Below, piece after piece: positions 33,282 through 42,684 of a stretch of DNA of 64,000 nucleotides. Positions within the stretch are counted from its first letter, which is position 1. Each line of letters opens with the position of its first letter. This DNA is from Streptomyces aureoverticillatus (GTDB taxonomy: Bacteria; Actinomycetota; Actinomycetes; Streptomycetales; Streptomycetaceae): contig NZ_BMSY01000005.1 of assembly GCF_014649395.1 (NCBI RefSeq), positions 124,001 to 188,000 of the forward strand, in the 5' to 3' direction. The translations under genes and the position numbers were made by a program. The notes beneath the pieces are model-generated. The model was not told where the DNA came from and searched no databases. It saw only the letters and a list, made by a program, of their open reading frames with translations.

Positions 33282-34703
33282 CTAGCCCACCGCTCCTTCC
33301 ATCTGCAGCTCGATCAGCCGGTTGAGCTCGAGGGCGTACTCCATGGGCAGTTCCTTCGCGATGGGCTCGACGAAGCCGCGCACGATCATCGCCATCGCCT
33401 CGAACTCGGTGAGACCGCGGCTCATCAGGTAGAAGAGCTGGTCCTCGGAGACCTTGGAGACGGTGGCCTCGTGGCCCATGGACACGTCGTCCTCGCGGAC
33501 GTCCACGTACGGATACGTGTCGGAGCGGGAGATGGTGTCGACGAGCAGCGCGTCACAGAGCACGTTGGACTTGGAGCCCGCGGCGCCCTCGCCGATCTCG
33601 ACCAGACCGCGGTAGGAGGTGCGGCCGCCGCCACGCGCCACGGACTTCGACACGATGTTGGACGAGGTGTTCGGCGCCATGTGGACCATCTTGGAACCGG
33701 CGTCCTGGTGCTGGCCCTCGCCGGCGAAGGCGATGGACAGGGTCTCGCCCTTGGCGTGCTCACCCATCAGGTAGACGGCGGGGTACTTCATCGTCACCTT
33801 GGAGCCGATGTTGCCGTCGATCCACTCCATGGTCGCGCCCTCGTACGCCACGGCGCGCTTGGTGACCAGGTTGTAGACGTTGTTCGACCAGTTCTGGATG
33901 GTCGTGTAGCGGCAGCGGGCGCCCTTCTTGACGATGATCTCGACCACCGCGGAGTGCAGGGAGTCCGACTTGTAGATCGGCGCCGTGCAGCCCTCGACGT
34001 AGTGGACGTAGGCGTCCTCGTCGACGATGATCAGCGTCCGCTCGAACTGGCCCATGTTCTCCGTGTTGATGCGGAAGTAGGCCTGGAGCGGGATCTCGAC
34101 GTGCACGCCCTTCGGCACGTAGATGAAGGAGCCGCCGGACCACACGGCGGAGTTCAGCGACGCGAACTTGTTGTCGCCGACCGGGATGACCGTGCCGAAG
34201 TACTCCTTGAAGAGCTCCGGGTGCTCCTTCAGGGCCGTGTCGGTGTCCAGGAAGATGACGCCCTGCTCCTCCAGGTCCTCACGGATCTGGTGGTAGACGA
34301 CCTCGGACTCGTACTGCGCGGCGACGCCGGCGACGAGGCGCTGCTTCTCCGCCTCGGGGATGCCGAGCTTGTCGTACGTGTTCTTGATGTCCTCGGGCAG
34401 GTCCTCCCAGGACTCCGCCTGCTTCTCCGTGGAGCGCACGAAGTACTTGATGTTGTCGAAGTCGATGCCGGAGAGGTCCGAGCCCCAGTTCGGCATGGGC
34501 TTCTTCTCGAACAGGCGCAGGCCCTTGAGACGGAGCTTGGTCATCCACTCCGGCTCGTTCTTCTTCGCGGAGATGTCCCGGACGACGTCCTCGTCGATGC
34601 CGCGCTTGGCAGAGGCACCGGCCGTGTCGGAGTCGGCCCAGCCGTATTCGTACTTACCCAGACCCTCGAGTTCGGGGTGGGCAGTCTCCGTGGGGAGAGT
34701 CAT
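33282..34703 (-). CDS. sufB: SufB, Fe-S scaffold subunit
   Basis: A 473-aa core scaffold on which clusters are built. Signatures are EYGWADSDTAG near the N-terminus, YVHYVEGCTAP with the conserved Cys, and the C-terminal MGHEATVSKVSEDQLFYLMSRGL, where the Glu of HEAT is thought to help bind the nascent cluster. ATG 34703 overlaps the SufR stop (ATGA). No FADH2-binding motif was judged. Confidence 0.96.
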   Translation of the reverse strand: MTLPTETAHPELEGLGKYEYGWADSDTAGASAKRGIDEDVVRDISAKKNEPEWMTKLRLKGLRLFEKKPMPNWGSDLSGIDFDNIKYFVRSTEKQAESWEDLPEDIKNTYDKLGIPEAEKQRLVAGVAAQYESEVVYHQIREDLEEQGVIFLDTDTALKEHPELFKEYFGTVIPVGDNKFASLNSAVWSGGSFIYVPKGVHVEIPLQAYFRINTENMGQFERTLIIVDEDAYVHYVEGCTAPIYKSDSLHSAVVEIIVKKGARCRYTTIQNWSNNVYNLVTKRAVAYEGATMEWIDGNIGSKVTMKYPAVYLMGEHAKGETLSIAFAGEGQHQDAGSKMVHMAPNTSSNIVSKSVARGGGRTSYRGLVEIGEGAAGSKSNVLCDALLVDTISRSDTYPYVDVREDDVSMGHEATVSKVSEDQLFYLMSRGLTEFEAMAMIVRGFVEPIAKELPMEYALELNRLIELQMEGAVG

Positions 34704-35464
34704 GCGGGGTTCCTCCCGGCCGTGCTTGCAGAAGTGTTGGGCGTGTTCTCAGTGTCTTCAGCGGGCTGTGGTGCCGCCTTGGGGATGTACGTCGTGCAGA
34801 CGCCGTCCCCGTGGGCGATGGTGGCCAGGCGCTGGACGTGCGTCCCGAGCAGCGCGGAGAAGATCTCCGTCTCCGCCTCGCAGAGCTGTGGATACTGCTC
34901 CGCGACGTGGGCGACCGGGCAGTGGTGCTGGCAGAGCTGCTCGCCCACCGGCGCGCTGCGCGCCGTAGCAGCGTACCCGTCGGCGGTCAACGCCTTCGCC
35001 AGGGCGTCGGTGCGCTGCTCCGGGGGCGCCGCGTCGACCGCCGCGCGGTAGGCCTCGGCCTGTTCCGCGATGCGGGCGCGGGCGAATTCGGCGACCGCGG
35101 CCTCGCCGTGCGTCTGCTCGATCCAGCGCATGGCGTCGGCCGCCAGCTTGTCGTAGGACTGGTCGAAGGCGTCGCGGCCGCAGTCCGTCAGGGCGAAGAC
35201 CTTGGCCGGGCGGCCTCGGGTCCGGGCGCCGTAGACGCGCTTCTCGCGGCCCTCGACCACGTTCTCGTGCACGAGGGCGTCCAGGTGGCGGCGGACGGCG
35301 GCCTGGGTCAGGCCGAGCCTGCCCGCCAGGTCCGCCACGGTGGACGGGCCGTGGTCCAGGATGGAGCGCGCGACCCGGTTGCGCGTGGACCGCTCCCCGG
35401 TCGCGAGCTCTTCCTGAGGGGCGGCCCCCGTGGGGGTCTCCCGAGCCTCGCCAACGTTTTTCAC
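34700..35464 (-). CDS. sufR: SufR-type iron-sulfur transcriptional regulator
   Basis: A 254-aa winged-helix repressor heading the suf operon. The DNA-binding part (about 26-90) is NRVARSILDHGPSTVADLAGRL, RRHLDALV and RVYGARTRGRPAKVFALT. Candidate [Fe-S] ligands are C178, C182, C195 and C223 (CQHHC, QLCEAE, GVCTTY). GTG 35464 (VKNVGEARE) matches family N-termini; starting at TTG 35500 would add a rare TTA codon and has no clear ribosome site. It overlaps sufB by 4 nt. When apo or oxidised, such regulators release the suf promoter. A CAAC-N6-GTTG inverted repeat (35463-35476) spans the start and could be its own site. Confidence 0.9.
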   Translation of the reverse strand: MKNVGEARETPTGAAPQEELATGERSTRNRVARSILDHGPSTVADLAGRLGLTQAAVRRHLDALVHENVVEGREKRVYGARTRGRPAKVFALTDCGRDAFDQSYDKLAADAMRWIEQTHGEAAVAEFARARIAEQAEAYRAAVDAAPPEQRTDALAKALTADGYAATARSAPVGEQLCQHHCPVAHVAEQYPQLCEAETEIFSALLGTHVQRLATIAHGDGVCTTYIPKAAPQPAEDTENTPNTSASTAGRNPA

Positions 35465-35536
35465 AACGCCATTGTTGCGTAATTCCTCAGAGCCTGACAA
35501 GCCGCGTCCGGATCACCGTTCGGTGCCGTTCATCAC

Positions 35537-35555
35537 TTAGGTAAACCTAAGCTGA
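35537..35555. promoter_or_regulatory. Candidate iron box (DmdR/IdeR/DtxR family) upstream of suf operon
   Basis: The 19-mer TTAGGTAAACCTAAGCTGA matches, on the complementary strand, about 15 of 19 positions of the actinobacterial iron-box consensus (TTAGGTTAG-G-CTAACCTAA type). It also contains a perfect CTTAGGT-AA-ACCTAAG dyad. It is about 75 nt upstream of the chosen sufR start and 70 nt upstream of the AAC(3)-like gene on the other strand, so it could control either or both. Confidence 0.6.
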
Positions 35556-35625
35556 CCTGCGGAAACGATCTTTGATCGATCAATGCGGTGGCGCGTTCCC
35601 GCCCCCTCCGGAAGACTCCCCGACC

Positions 35626-36429
35626 ATGCCCACACCCCCTCCCACCGGCCCTTTGTGCACCCGCGACTCCCTCGCGAGGGAATTGCGCGCCCTCGGTGTC
35701 CGCACCGGCGACACCCTCCTCGCGCACACCTCCCTCAGCTCCCTCGGCTGGGTCAACGGCGGCGCCGAAGCGGTCGTGCTCGCACTGTTCGACTGTCTGG
35801 GTGACGAGGGGACCCTGGTGGTGCCCGCACAGTCCAGCGACAACTCGGATCCTTCCGAGTGGGAGAACCCTCCCGTCCCCGCCGCCTGGTGGGACACCAT
35901 CCGCGCCACGATGCCCGCGTACGACCCGCGCACCGCCCGCACCCGCGGCGTCGGCGTCGTCCCGGAGACCGTGCGCACCTGGCCGGGCGCCGTCCGCAGC
36001 GCCCACCCGCAGACGTCCTTCGCGGCCGTCGGCCCCCGCGCGGAGGCCCTCATGGACGGCCACGCGCTCGACTGCCGGCTGGGCGAGCGCAGCCCGCTGG
36101 CCCGGCTCGAACAGGCCGGGGCCCGGGTGCTGCTCCTGGGCGCCGGCTTCGGCTCCTGTACGGCCTTCCATCTGGCGGAGTACCGCATTCCGGCGCCGCT
36201 CGTCGAGAACTCCTTCGCCGTCATGACCGACGAGGGCCGCCGCTGGACGACGGTGCGCGAGCCCTCCATCACCGACGACCGCTTCGACGAGCTGGGGGCG
36301 GACTACGAGCGGGAGCGCCCGGTCGCGCGCGGCATGGTGGGGGCGGCGACGGCACGGTTGTTCCCGCTGGCGGACGCGGTGGCGTACGCACAGGGGTGGC
36401 TGGCGGAACACCGGCCTCGTACCGGGTGA
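35626..36429 (+). CDS. Aminoglycoside N(3)-acetyltransferase-family protein
   Basis: A 267-aa member of the AAC(3)/YokD antibiotic acetyltransferase fold. It shows the N-terminal RELRALGVRTGDTLLAHTSLSSLGWVNGG, the acetyl-CoA-associated GALRSAHPQTSF-like motif (GAVRSAHPQTSFAAVGP) with the conserved His, and GAGFGSCTAFHLAEYR. ATG 35626 is preferred; an ATG 54 nt earlier gives a Pro-rich, unlikely N-terminus. It would acetylate aminoglycosides at the 3-amino group; many chromosomal homologues have unknown natural substrates, so resistance should not be assumed. Its 3' end runs into a tandem repeat. Confidence 0.85.
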   Translation: MPTPPPTGPLCTRDSLARELRALGVRTGDTLLAHTSLSSLGWVNGGAEAVVLALFDCLGDEGTLVVPAQSSDNSDPSEWENPPVPAAWWDTIRATMPAYDPRTARTRGVGVVPETVRTWPGAVRSAHPQTSFAAVGPRAEALMDGHALDCRLGERSPLARLEQAGARVLLLGAGFGSCTAFHLAEYRIPAPLVENSFAVMTDEGRRWTTVREPSITDDRFDELGADYERERPVARGMVGAATARLFPLADAVAYAQGWLAEHRPRTG

Positions 36430-36518
36430 CGCGTCGGCTTCGTACCGGGTGACGCGGTACCGGGTGACCCGTGGCCTCGCCACCGGCTGACACGTCGGCT
36501 TCGTACCGGCTGATCCGT
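36412..36518. repeat. Tandem repeat of about 22-24 nt at the 3' end of the AAC(3)-like gene
   Basis: Units read CGGCCTCGTACCGGGTGACG, CGGCTTCGTACCGGGTGACG, GTACCGGGTGACCCGT, GGCCTCGCCACCGGCTGACA and CGGCTTCGTACCGGCTGATC in succession. The first unit encodes the last residues (RPRTG) and the stop of the acetyltransferase. The rest fills the gap before the ABC gene. Confidence 0.75.
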
Positions 36519-36581
36519 ACGGCCCGAGCCGCCAAGGGCCCGCCGACCGCAGGTCCCGCGACGCTCTCTAGACTTCCCGTC

Positions 36582-37504
<923 letters not shown>

Positions 37505-37508
<4 letters not shown>

Positions 37509-38308
37509 CCAGCACCACGAGCACTACGGAGACCGCCGCCGGCACGCCGGGCACGTACGCCCCGAAGCCGGGCGCCGCCCCGCTCCCCCGCATGATCGCC
37601 GCGCAGGCCGCGCTCGAGACGAAGATGCTGCTGCGCAACGGCGAACAGCTGCTGCTCACCGTCGTCATCCCCACGCTCCTGCTCGTCCTGTTCAGCGCGG
37701 TCGACATCGTCGACACGGGCGACGGCAAGGCGGTCGACTTCCTCGCCCCCGGGATCCTCGCCCTGGCCGTGATGTCGACGGCCTTCACCGGGCAGGCCAT
37801 CGCGACGGGCTTCGAGCGGCGGTACGGCGTGCTCAAGCGGCTCGGCGCCTCGCCGCTGCCGCGCTGGGGCCTGATGGCCGCCAAGACGCTGTCGGTGCTC
37901 GTCACCGAGGTGCTCCAGATCGTGCTGCTCACGGCCATCGCCTTCGCGCTCGGCTGGTCACCGCACGGCAATCCGTTCGCCGTGCTGCTGCTCCTTGTCC
38001 TCGGTACGGCCGCCTTCTCCGGGCTCGGCCTGCTGATGGCCGGCACCCTCAAGGCGGAGGCGACGCTGGCCGCCGCCAACCTCGTCTTCCTGCTCCTGCT
38101 GGTCGGCGGCGGCGTCATCGTGCCGCTGGACAAGTTCCCCGGCGGCGTGGAGGCCGCGCTCGGCCTGCTGCCGATCTCGGCGCTCTCGGACGGCCTGCGG
38201 GACGTCCTGCAGCACGGTGCGTCGATGCCGTGGGCGGACCTCGGGATCCTGGCCGGGTGGGCGGTGGTCGGACTCGGCGCGGCGGCACGGTTCTTCCGCT
38301 GGGAATGA
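37505..38308 (+). CDS. ABC-2 type transporter permease, DrrB-like
   Basis: A 267-aa membrane subunit with a Thr/Pro-rich cytoplasmic N-terminus (about 1-28) and about six membrane segments, including LLLTVVIPTLLLVLFS and the FLAPGILALAVMSTAFTGQAIATGFERRYGVLKRLGASPLPR region typical of ABC-2 permeases. GTG 37505 overlaps the ATPase stop. The pair exports an unknown compound, possibly a drug or lipid, or helps cytochrome oxidase biogenesis given ctaA immediately downstream (103 nt); this is a guess from position. Confidence 0.9.
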
Positions 38309-38432
38309 CCCGAGTGACCGGCTGCGAATGACCCGCGCGTGACCGGCGGGGACCCGCCGACGGGAGTAACCGCCGTCACAGAAGCACCGGATACGTCCCC
38401 CTCGTGAAGCCGTGCACAAGCGCACCCCTACG

Positions 38433-39455
38433 ATGGTGCGCGTGCCAAACGTGACCCGGGCCGACGTGGCTCAAGCAGCACGCAATCCGCTCGCCTACAT
38501 CGCGGAACGCTGGACTCCGACCGAACGGACCGTCCAGCGCGCGGTGCTCGCCTCGCTCGTGATGACGTGCGTCATCGTGGTCACCGGCGGCGCCGTCCGC
38601 CTGACCGGCTCCGGCCTGGGCTGCCCGACCTGGCCCAAGTGCACCGACGAGTCCCTCACCGCGACCAGCGAGATGGGCTTCCACGGAGTCGTCGAGTTCG
38701 GCAACCGCATGCTGACGTACGTGCTCTGTGCCGCCGTCGGCTGGGCCATCATCGCCGCGCGCTCGCAGAAGCCGTGGCGGCGGAGCCTGACCCGCTACGG
38801 CTGGGCCCAGTTCTGGCTGGTCATGGGCAACGCGGTGCTCGGCGGCATCGTCGTGCTCGTCGGCCTCAACCCGTACACCGTGGCGGCGCACTTCCTGCTC
38901 TCCACCGCCCTGATCGCGGTCGCCACCGCGATGTGGCAGCGCACCCGGGAGGGCGACGCGGAGCCGCGTCCGCTCGTCGGCAAGGCCGTCGCCCAGCTGG
39001 TGTGGGTGCTGACCGGCGTCACGGCGCTGCTCATCGCGGTCGGCACGGTCGTCACCGGCGCGGGGCCGCACGCGGGCGACTCCAGCGACGTACCGCGCAT
39101 GAACGTCGGCGCCGTGGGCCTGGACTGGGAGGGCGTCACCAAGCTGCACGCCGTCCTGGCGTGGATCGTGGTGACACTGACGTTCGCGCTGTGGTTCGTC
39201 CTGAAGGCGGTCGACGCCCCGCCGGGTCCGCTGGCCCGCACCCGGGATCTCTTCTTCGTCCTGCTCGCGCAGGGTGGCGTGGGCTACGTCCAGTACTTCA
39301 CGGACCTGCCGGAGGTCTTGGTGGCCACGCACATGCTGGGGTCGTGCCTGGTGTGGATCGCGACGCTGCGGGTGGTGCTGTCCCTGCGGGAGCGCCCGCA
39401 GCCCACGGCGGACGTGCCGACGCAGGTGGACGACTCCCAACTGTCGCCGGTCTGA
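38433..39455 (+). CDS. ctaA: Heme A synthase (COX15/CtaA family)
   Basis: A 340-aa integral membrane enzyme oxidising the C8 methyl of heme O to make heme A for aa3 cytochrome c oxidase. About eight helices are visible. Conserved features are GLGCPTWPKC (the Cys pair), FHGVVEFGNRM with the EXXXH-like His/Glu, TVAAHFLLS, TKLHAVLAW and ATHMLGS with heme-ligand histidines. The start is uncertain: ATG 38433 (MVRVPNVTRA) is chosen, ATG 38412 and GTG 38442 are alternatives. The heme O synthase gene ctaB is 5 kb downstream on the opposite strand. Confidence 0.92.
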   Translation: MVRVPNVTRADVAQAARNPLAYIAERWTPTERTVQRAVLASLVMTCVIVVTGGAVRLTGSGLGCPTWPKCTDESLTATSEMGFHGVVEFGNRMLTYVLCAAVGWAIIAARSQKPWRRSLTRYGWAQFWLVMGNAVLGGIVVLVGLNPYTVAAHFLLSTALIAVATAMWQRTREGDAEPRPLVGKAVAQLVWVLTGVTALLIAVGTVVTGAGPHAGDSSDVPRMNVGAVGLDWEGVTKLHAVLAWIVVTLTFALWFVLKAVDAPPGPLARTRDLFFVLLAQGGVGYVQYFTDLPEVLVATHMLGSCLVWIATLRVVLSLRERPQPTADVPTQVDDSQLSPV

Positions 39456-39486
39456 CGCACCGCACCACGGACCGGCCGCCCAACGG

Positions 39487-40575
39487 TCAGTCGTCCACCA
39501 GCCCGTAGACCCGCCGCGCGTTCCCCGCCGCGATCAGCCCCGCCACCCGCTGCGCGTCCGCCAGCGACCACGCACCCTCGGCCACCCAGGTGCCGAGCAC
39601 CCGCCCCAACGCCTCCCGGAACAAGTGCGCGCCCACCACGTGCAGTTCGGGCAGCCCGTGGGCACCGCTGGAGAACAGCAGCTTGCCGAACGGCGCGAGC
39701 TCCAGGATCTCCGCGAGCACGGCCGCCGCCCGCGCCCCGGTCCGTACGAGCGCGGGGCCCAAGTCGGCGTACACATGCGGGAAGGCGCCCGCGAGGTGGG
39801 CCGCGGCGCGGTGGTGCGGGTAGCCGTGCAGCAGCACGAGGTCGGTGCCGAGGCCGGCCGTGGACCGGGCGAAGTCGCCGAAGGAGCGCTGCGGGTCGGC
39901 GGCGCCGGTGTGCAGTTGCAGGGGCAGACCGGAGGCCACGGCGATCCACAGCAGGTGCCGCAGCAGCACCGGGTCGGCGAGTTCGCCGCCCACCTGCCGC
40001 CCGGCGAGCCACCGCCCCGCCGCCCCGCGCACCTCCCCCGGCCCCGGCGGTTCGGCGGCGAGCGCGCGGCGGTGGCGCACTCCGGCGACCGAGGTGAAGG
40101 CGACGGCTCCGTTCGCGGCGCCGTGCACGGACTCGGCGAGATTGGCGAGGAAGGAGTCGACGGTGCCGGAGGTGTCGGCGACCTGCTCGGCCAGTAATTC
40201 CAGGCGGACGATCTCGTGGGCCTCGGCGGCGCCGGTCGTCGCCAGTTCGCCGGGCCCGGTCAGGTCGCCCGGCAGTCCGGTGTCGACGAGATACGTCGTG
40301 ATCCCGCTGCCCCGCAGCAGTCGCCGCCCGGCCTCAAGGACGCCCAGCTCGCGGCGGCGCGCCAGGTAGCGGGCGGGCGGGCAGTGCGGTTCGAGGCCGA
40401 GCAGCGGCGGGCACCAGCGGCGGACGGCGAAGCCGGTCTGGGTGTCGAAGAAGGTGGTGCCGGGGGCGGGCGGGCCCTCGCCCCGGCCGAGATGGGCCTC
40501 GAAGGTGCCGAGTCCCAGCTCCGTGCGCAGGACGCCATGGCAGTGCTGGTCGACCAGGGACGGCGTTTCGATCAT
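39487..40575 (-). CDS. Amidohydrolase-family (TIM-barrel) protein
   Basis: A 362-aa amidohydrolase-2 type protein. The metal HxH motif is in VDQHCHGVL near residue 12, with later conserved QLHTGAADPQRSF, LLHGYPHHRAAAHLAG, VYADLGPAL and FSSGAHGLPELH regions as in FluG N-terminal/uronate-isomerase-like amidohydrolases. ATG 40575 is chosen because GGGAG ends 5 nt before it; an ATG 12 nt earlier overlaps that ribosome site. It is convergent with ctaA (31-nt gap). Substrate unknown; the usual terminal D-A (active Asp) position reads SSGAHG, which could affect catalysis. Confidence 0.8.
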   Translation of the reverse strand: MIETPSLVDQHCHGVLRTELGLGTFEAHLGRGEGPPAPGTTFFDTQTGFAVRRWCPPLLGLEPHCPPARYLARRRELGVLEAGRRLLRGSGITTYLVDTGLPGDLTGPGELATTGAAEAHEIVRLELLAEQVADTSGTVDSFLANLAESVHGAANGAVAFTSVAGVRHRRALAAEPPGPGEVRGAAGRWLAGRQVGGELADPVLLRHLLWIAVASGLPLQLHTGAADPQRSFGDFARSTAGLGTDLVLLHGYPHHRAAAHLAGAFPHVYADLGPALVRTGARAAAVLAEILELAPFGKLLFSSGAHGLPELHVVGAHLFREALGRVLGTWVAEGAWSLADAQRVAGLIAAGNARRVYGLVDD

Positions 40576-40675
40576 CCTGGCTCCCATGCGTGGACCGTGT
40601 TCTTACGGTCCTAACGGGTGACCCCGGTGTCAGGTGTTGCTCACCGTGTCACTCCGTGCCCGCCCCGCGCGTGTC

Positions 40676-41068
40676 TCACGCGCCCGTCGGGCCGCCGATC
40701 TGGATGCCCGCCATGCGCTTCCATTCGTACGGTCCGGTCTTCACCTTGGCCGCGAAGTCGCCGTCGAAGTCCTCGTGGACGGTGATTCCGGCCTTCTCCA
40801 CGGCGTTCGTCGCGATCGCGTGGCTCGGCGCGACCAGGTCGCCCCAGCCGCCGTCGTCGCCGACGAGGACGATCCGCGCGCCACGCTCGCCGATGTACGC
40901 GACCTGTCCCTCCGCGCCGCCGTGCGCCCGCGCGAACGCGGTGATCTGCTTGGCCAGCTTGGCGGCCGTGCGCTCGGCACGGGCGGCCGCCTTCGCCGCC
41001 TTGGCCGCGTCGTCCGCCCCGCCCGCGCCGGGGCCGTCCTGCTCGGTCACCTGCTCCGTGTCTGCCAT
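40676..41068 (-). CDS. Conserved hypothetical protein, 130 aa
   Basis: A small cytoplasmic protein of unknown function. The first 45 residues are acidic then Ala/Lys-rich (AAKAAKAAARAERTAAKLAKQ), likely a helix. The rest is compact: GQVAYIGERGARIVLVGDDGGWGDLVAP, NAVEKAGITVHEDFDGDFAAKVKTGPYEWKRMAGIQIGG. ATG 41068 is used because longer frames upstream run antisense through the AMP-binding gene. No domain recognised. The ribosome site is weak. Confidence 0.7.
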   Translation of the reverse strand: MADTEQVTEQDGPGAGGADDAAKAAKAAARAERTAAKLAKQITAFARAHGGAEGQVAYIGERGARIVLVGDDGGWGDLVAPSHAIATNAVEKAGITVHEDFDGDFAAKVKTGPYEWKRMAGIQIGGPTGA

Positions 41069-41193
41069 GGCACAGGATGCTACCGACGGGTAGATCGTTC
41101 GGCGACGCCCGGGTGGCGTGGTCTCGGCCACGGTCCGCCCGGGGCGCGCGCGGCCGTTCCGCCCTGCGCCGCCCCGTGGTAGGACCAGGGGGC

Positions 41194-42489
41194 ATGACCG
41201 GTCTGCTGCTCGGCGAGGTCTTCCGGTCCGCCGCCCGCGCCGTCCCGCACCGCACGGCCGCGGTGCTCGGCGAGCGCGCGCTGACCTTCGCGGAGCTGGA
41301 CGCGGCGGCCGACCGGACCGCTCGGTTCCTGGCCGCCCACGGTGTGCGGCGCGGCGACCGCGTGGTGTGCCTGGCCGGGGCGTCGCCGACGGCACCGGCC
41401 GCGTTCGCGGGGGCCGCGCGGGCCGGGGCGGTGTTCGTGCCGGTGGGTGCGGGCGCCGGGGAGGTGCGCATGGCGGAAGTCGTGCGCGCGGCCGGGCCCC
41501 GCCTGCTCCTGACCGACGCGGCCCGTGCGGAGGCGGGGGAGCGGCTCGCGGGGGTTTCGGCGGTACGTCATGTCGTACTCCCGGACGATGTCGTACTCCC
41601 AGACAGTGCCGTGCTTCCGGACAGTGGCGTACTCCCCGACGATGCCGTACTCCCGGACGTGGATACCGACCCCGAGGGACGCGCCGCCGACCGGGCGGAG
41701 GGGACGGCGCCGGGCGCAGCGCAGGACGAAGCGCTGGACGAAACACAGGACGATGCGCCGGACGAGGCCGACCCCTGTGTGATCGCCTTCGCCGGTTCCG
41801 GCCGCCCCCGGGGCGTCGTCCTCTCGCACCGGGTGTGCGTGCTGCGTACCCACCCGGGCTGCCGACCGGAGCCGTATGCCGTACTGGTGTGCGGTTTCCC
41901 GCTGGGGCACTGGTCCGCGTGGGCCGCCCTGCTGCGGCAGTGGCAGGCCCGGGGCACCGCGGTGCTCCTGGAGCGCCCGGATCCGGTGGCGATCTGCGCA
42001 GCCGTGCGGGGGCACCGTGCGGACCGACTGGTGTGCGCGCCCGAGACCTGGGCGGGCGTCCTCGACACGGCGCCGCACCACCTGGCCTCCCTGCGCTTCG
42101 CGGACGCCGAGGCGACCGGCCCTCCCGCCGCCGCCCCCCGGCTCCTGGAGGACATCCGCACCGCGACCCCGCACGCCCGGGTGCGCGCCTTCCTCACCGC
42201 GCCCGAGACAGGTGACGTCGCCGTCCTGGACCACGCCGACGCCCGCCGCCGACCGGAGAGCTGCGGGCTGCCCGCGCCCGGTACCGAGGCGCGGGTGGCG
42301 GGGGGTGAGCTGTCCGTGCGCGGACCGCTGCTGTTCGACGGCTACTTCGGCGACAAGCGGGCCACGGACGCGGCCCTTCGGGACGGCTGGTTCCGCACGG
42401 GGTGGCCCGCGGCGGCCGACGCCGACGGCCATCTGCGCGTGCGTGAACGGTGGAGCGCCCGTCGTGCTCCCGCGACGACTGACGACTGA
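41194..42489 (+). CDS. Degenerate, shortened AMP-binding (adenylate-forming) enzyme
   Basis: A 431-aa member of the ANL superfamily, shorter than the usual 500-550 residues. N-terminal signatures RALTFAELDAAADRTARFL and GDRVVCLAGASPTAPAAFAGAARAGAVFVPVG are clear. The P-loop, normally TSGTTGxPKG, reads FAGSGRPRGVVLSH (about 199-212), lacking the Thr residues and the Lys. The C-terminal lid domain with its catalytic Lys is cut short. Residues 127-156 are a five-copy hexapeptide repeat (VVLPDD-like) from an 18-nt tandem repeat at 41572-41661, followed by an acidic tract. GFPLGHWSAW and DGYFGDKRATDAALRDGWFRTG are recognisable. It may be inactive or specialised; the substrate is unknown. Confidence 0.78.
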   Translation: MTGLLLGEVFRSAARAVPHRTAAVLGERALTFAELDAAADRTARFLAAHGVRRGDRVVCLAGASPTAPAAFAGAARAGAVFVPVGAGAGEVRMAEVVRAAGPRLLLTDAARAEAGERLAGVSAVRHVVLPDDVVLPDSAVLPDSGVLPDDAVLPDVDTDPEGRAADRAEGTAPGAAQDEALDETQDDAPDEADPCVIAFAGSGRPRGVVLSHRVCVLRTHPGCRPEPYAVLVCGFPLGHWSAWAALLRQWQARGTAVLLERPDPVAICAAVRGHRADRLVCAPETWAGVLDTAPHHLASLRFADAEATGPPAAAPRLLEDIRTATPHARVRAFLTAPETGDVAVLDHADARRRPESCGLPAPGTEARVAGGELSVRGPLLFDGYFGDKRATDAALRDGWFRTGWPAAADADGHLRVRERWSARRAPATTDD

Positions 42490-42545
42490 CCTGCTCCGCG
42501 ACGACTGAACCGCCCCTGAACCACCCCCGAAACGTCCCGCGGACC

Positions 42546-42561
42546 GTCCCGCCGGCGGGAC
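42546..42561. terminator. Perfect 16-bp GC palindrome after AMP-binding gene
   Basis: GTCCCGCCGGCGGGAC is self-complementary. It is 57 nt beyond the stop of the AMP-binding gene and before the monooxygenase promoter, so it could end transcription or act as a protein site. It has no loop, which weakens the terminator reading. Confidence 0.4.
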
Positions 42562-42617
42562 AAGGCAAGTCCGACAGCGCTTGCCCCTGCCGGCGGCGGC
42601 ATTGTCTTGACCGGCCG

Positions 42618-42640
42618 GTCCACGTTCCGTGAACGTGGAC
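42618..42640. promoter_or_regulatory. Perfect inverted repeat upstream of FAD monooxygenase
   Basis: Ten-base arms GTCCACGTTC (42618-42627) and GAACGTGGAC (42631-42640) flank CGT with no mismatch. A TTGACC -35-like hexamer ends six bases before it (42607-42612), and the gene starts 45 nt downstream, so it looks like an operator overlapping the promoter. No local regulator gene is evident. Confidence 0.65.
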
Positions 42641-42684
42641 CTGATTCATGAACGTCAGAGACGCAGTGGGACGAGGGGGAAGAC

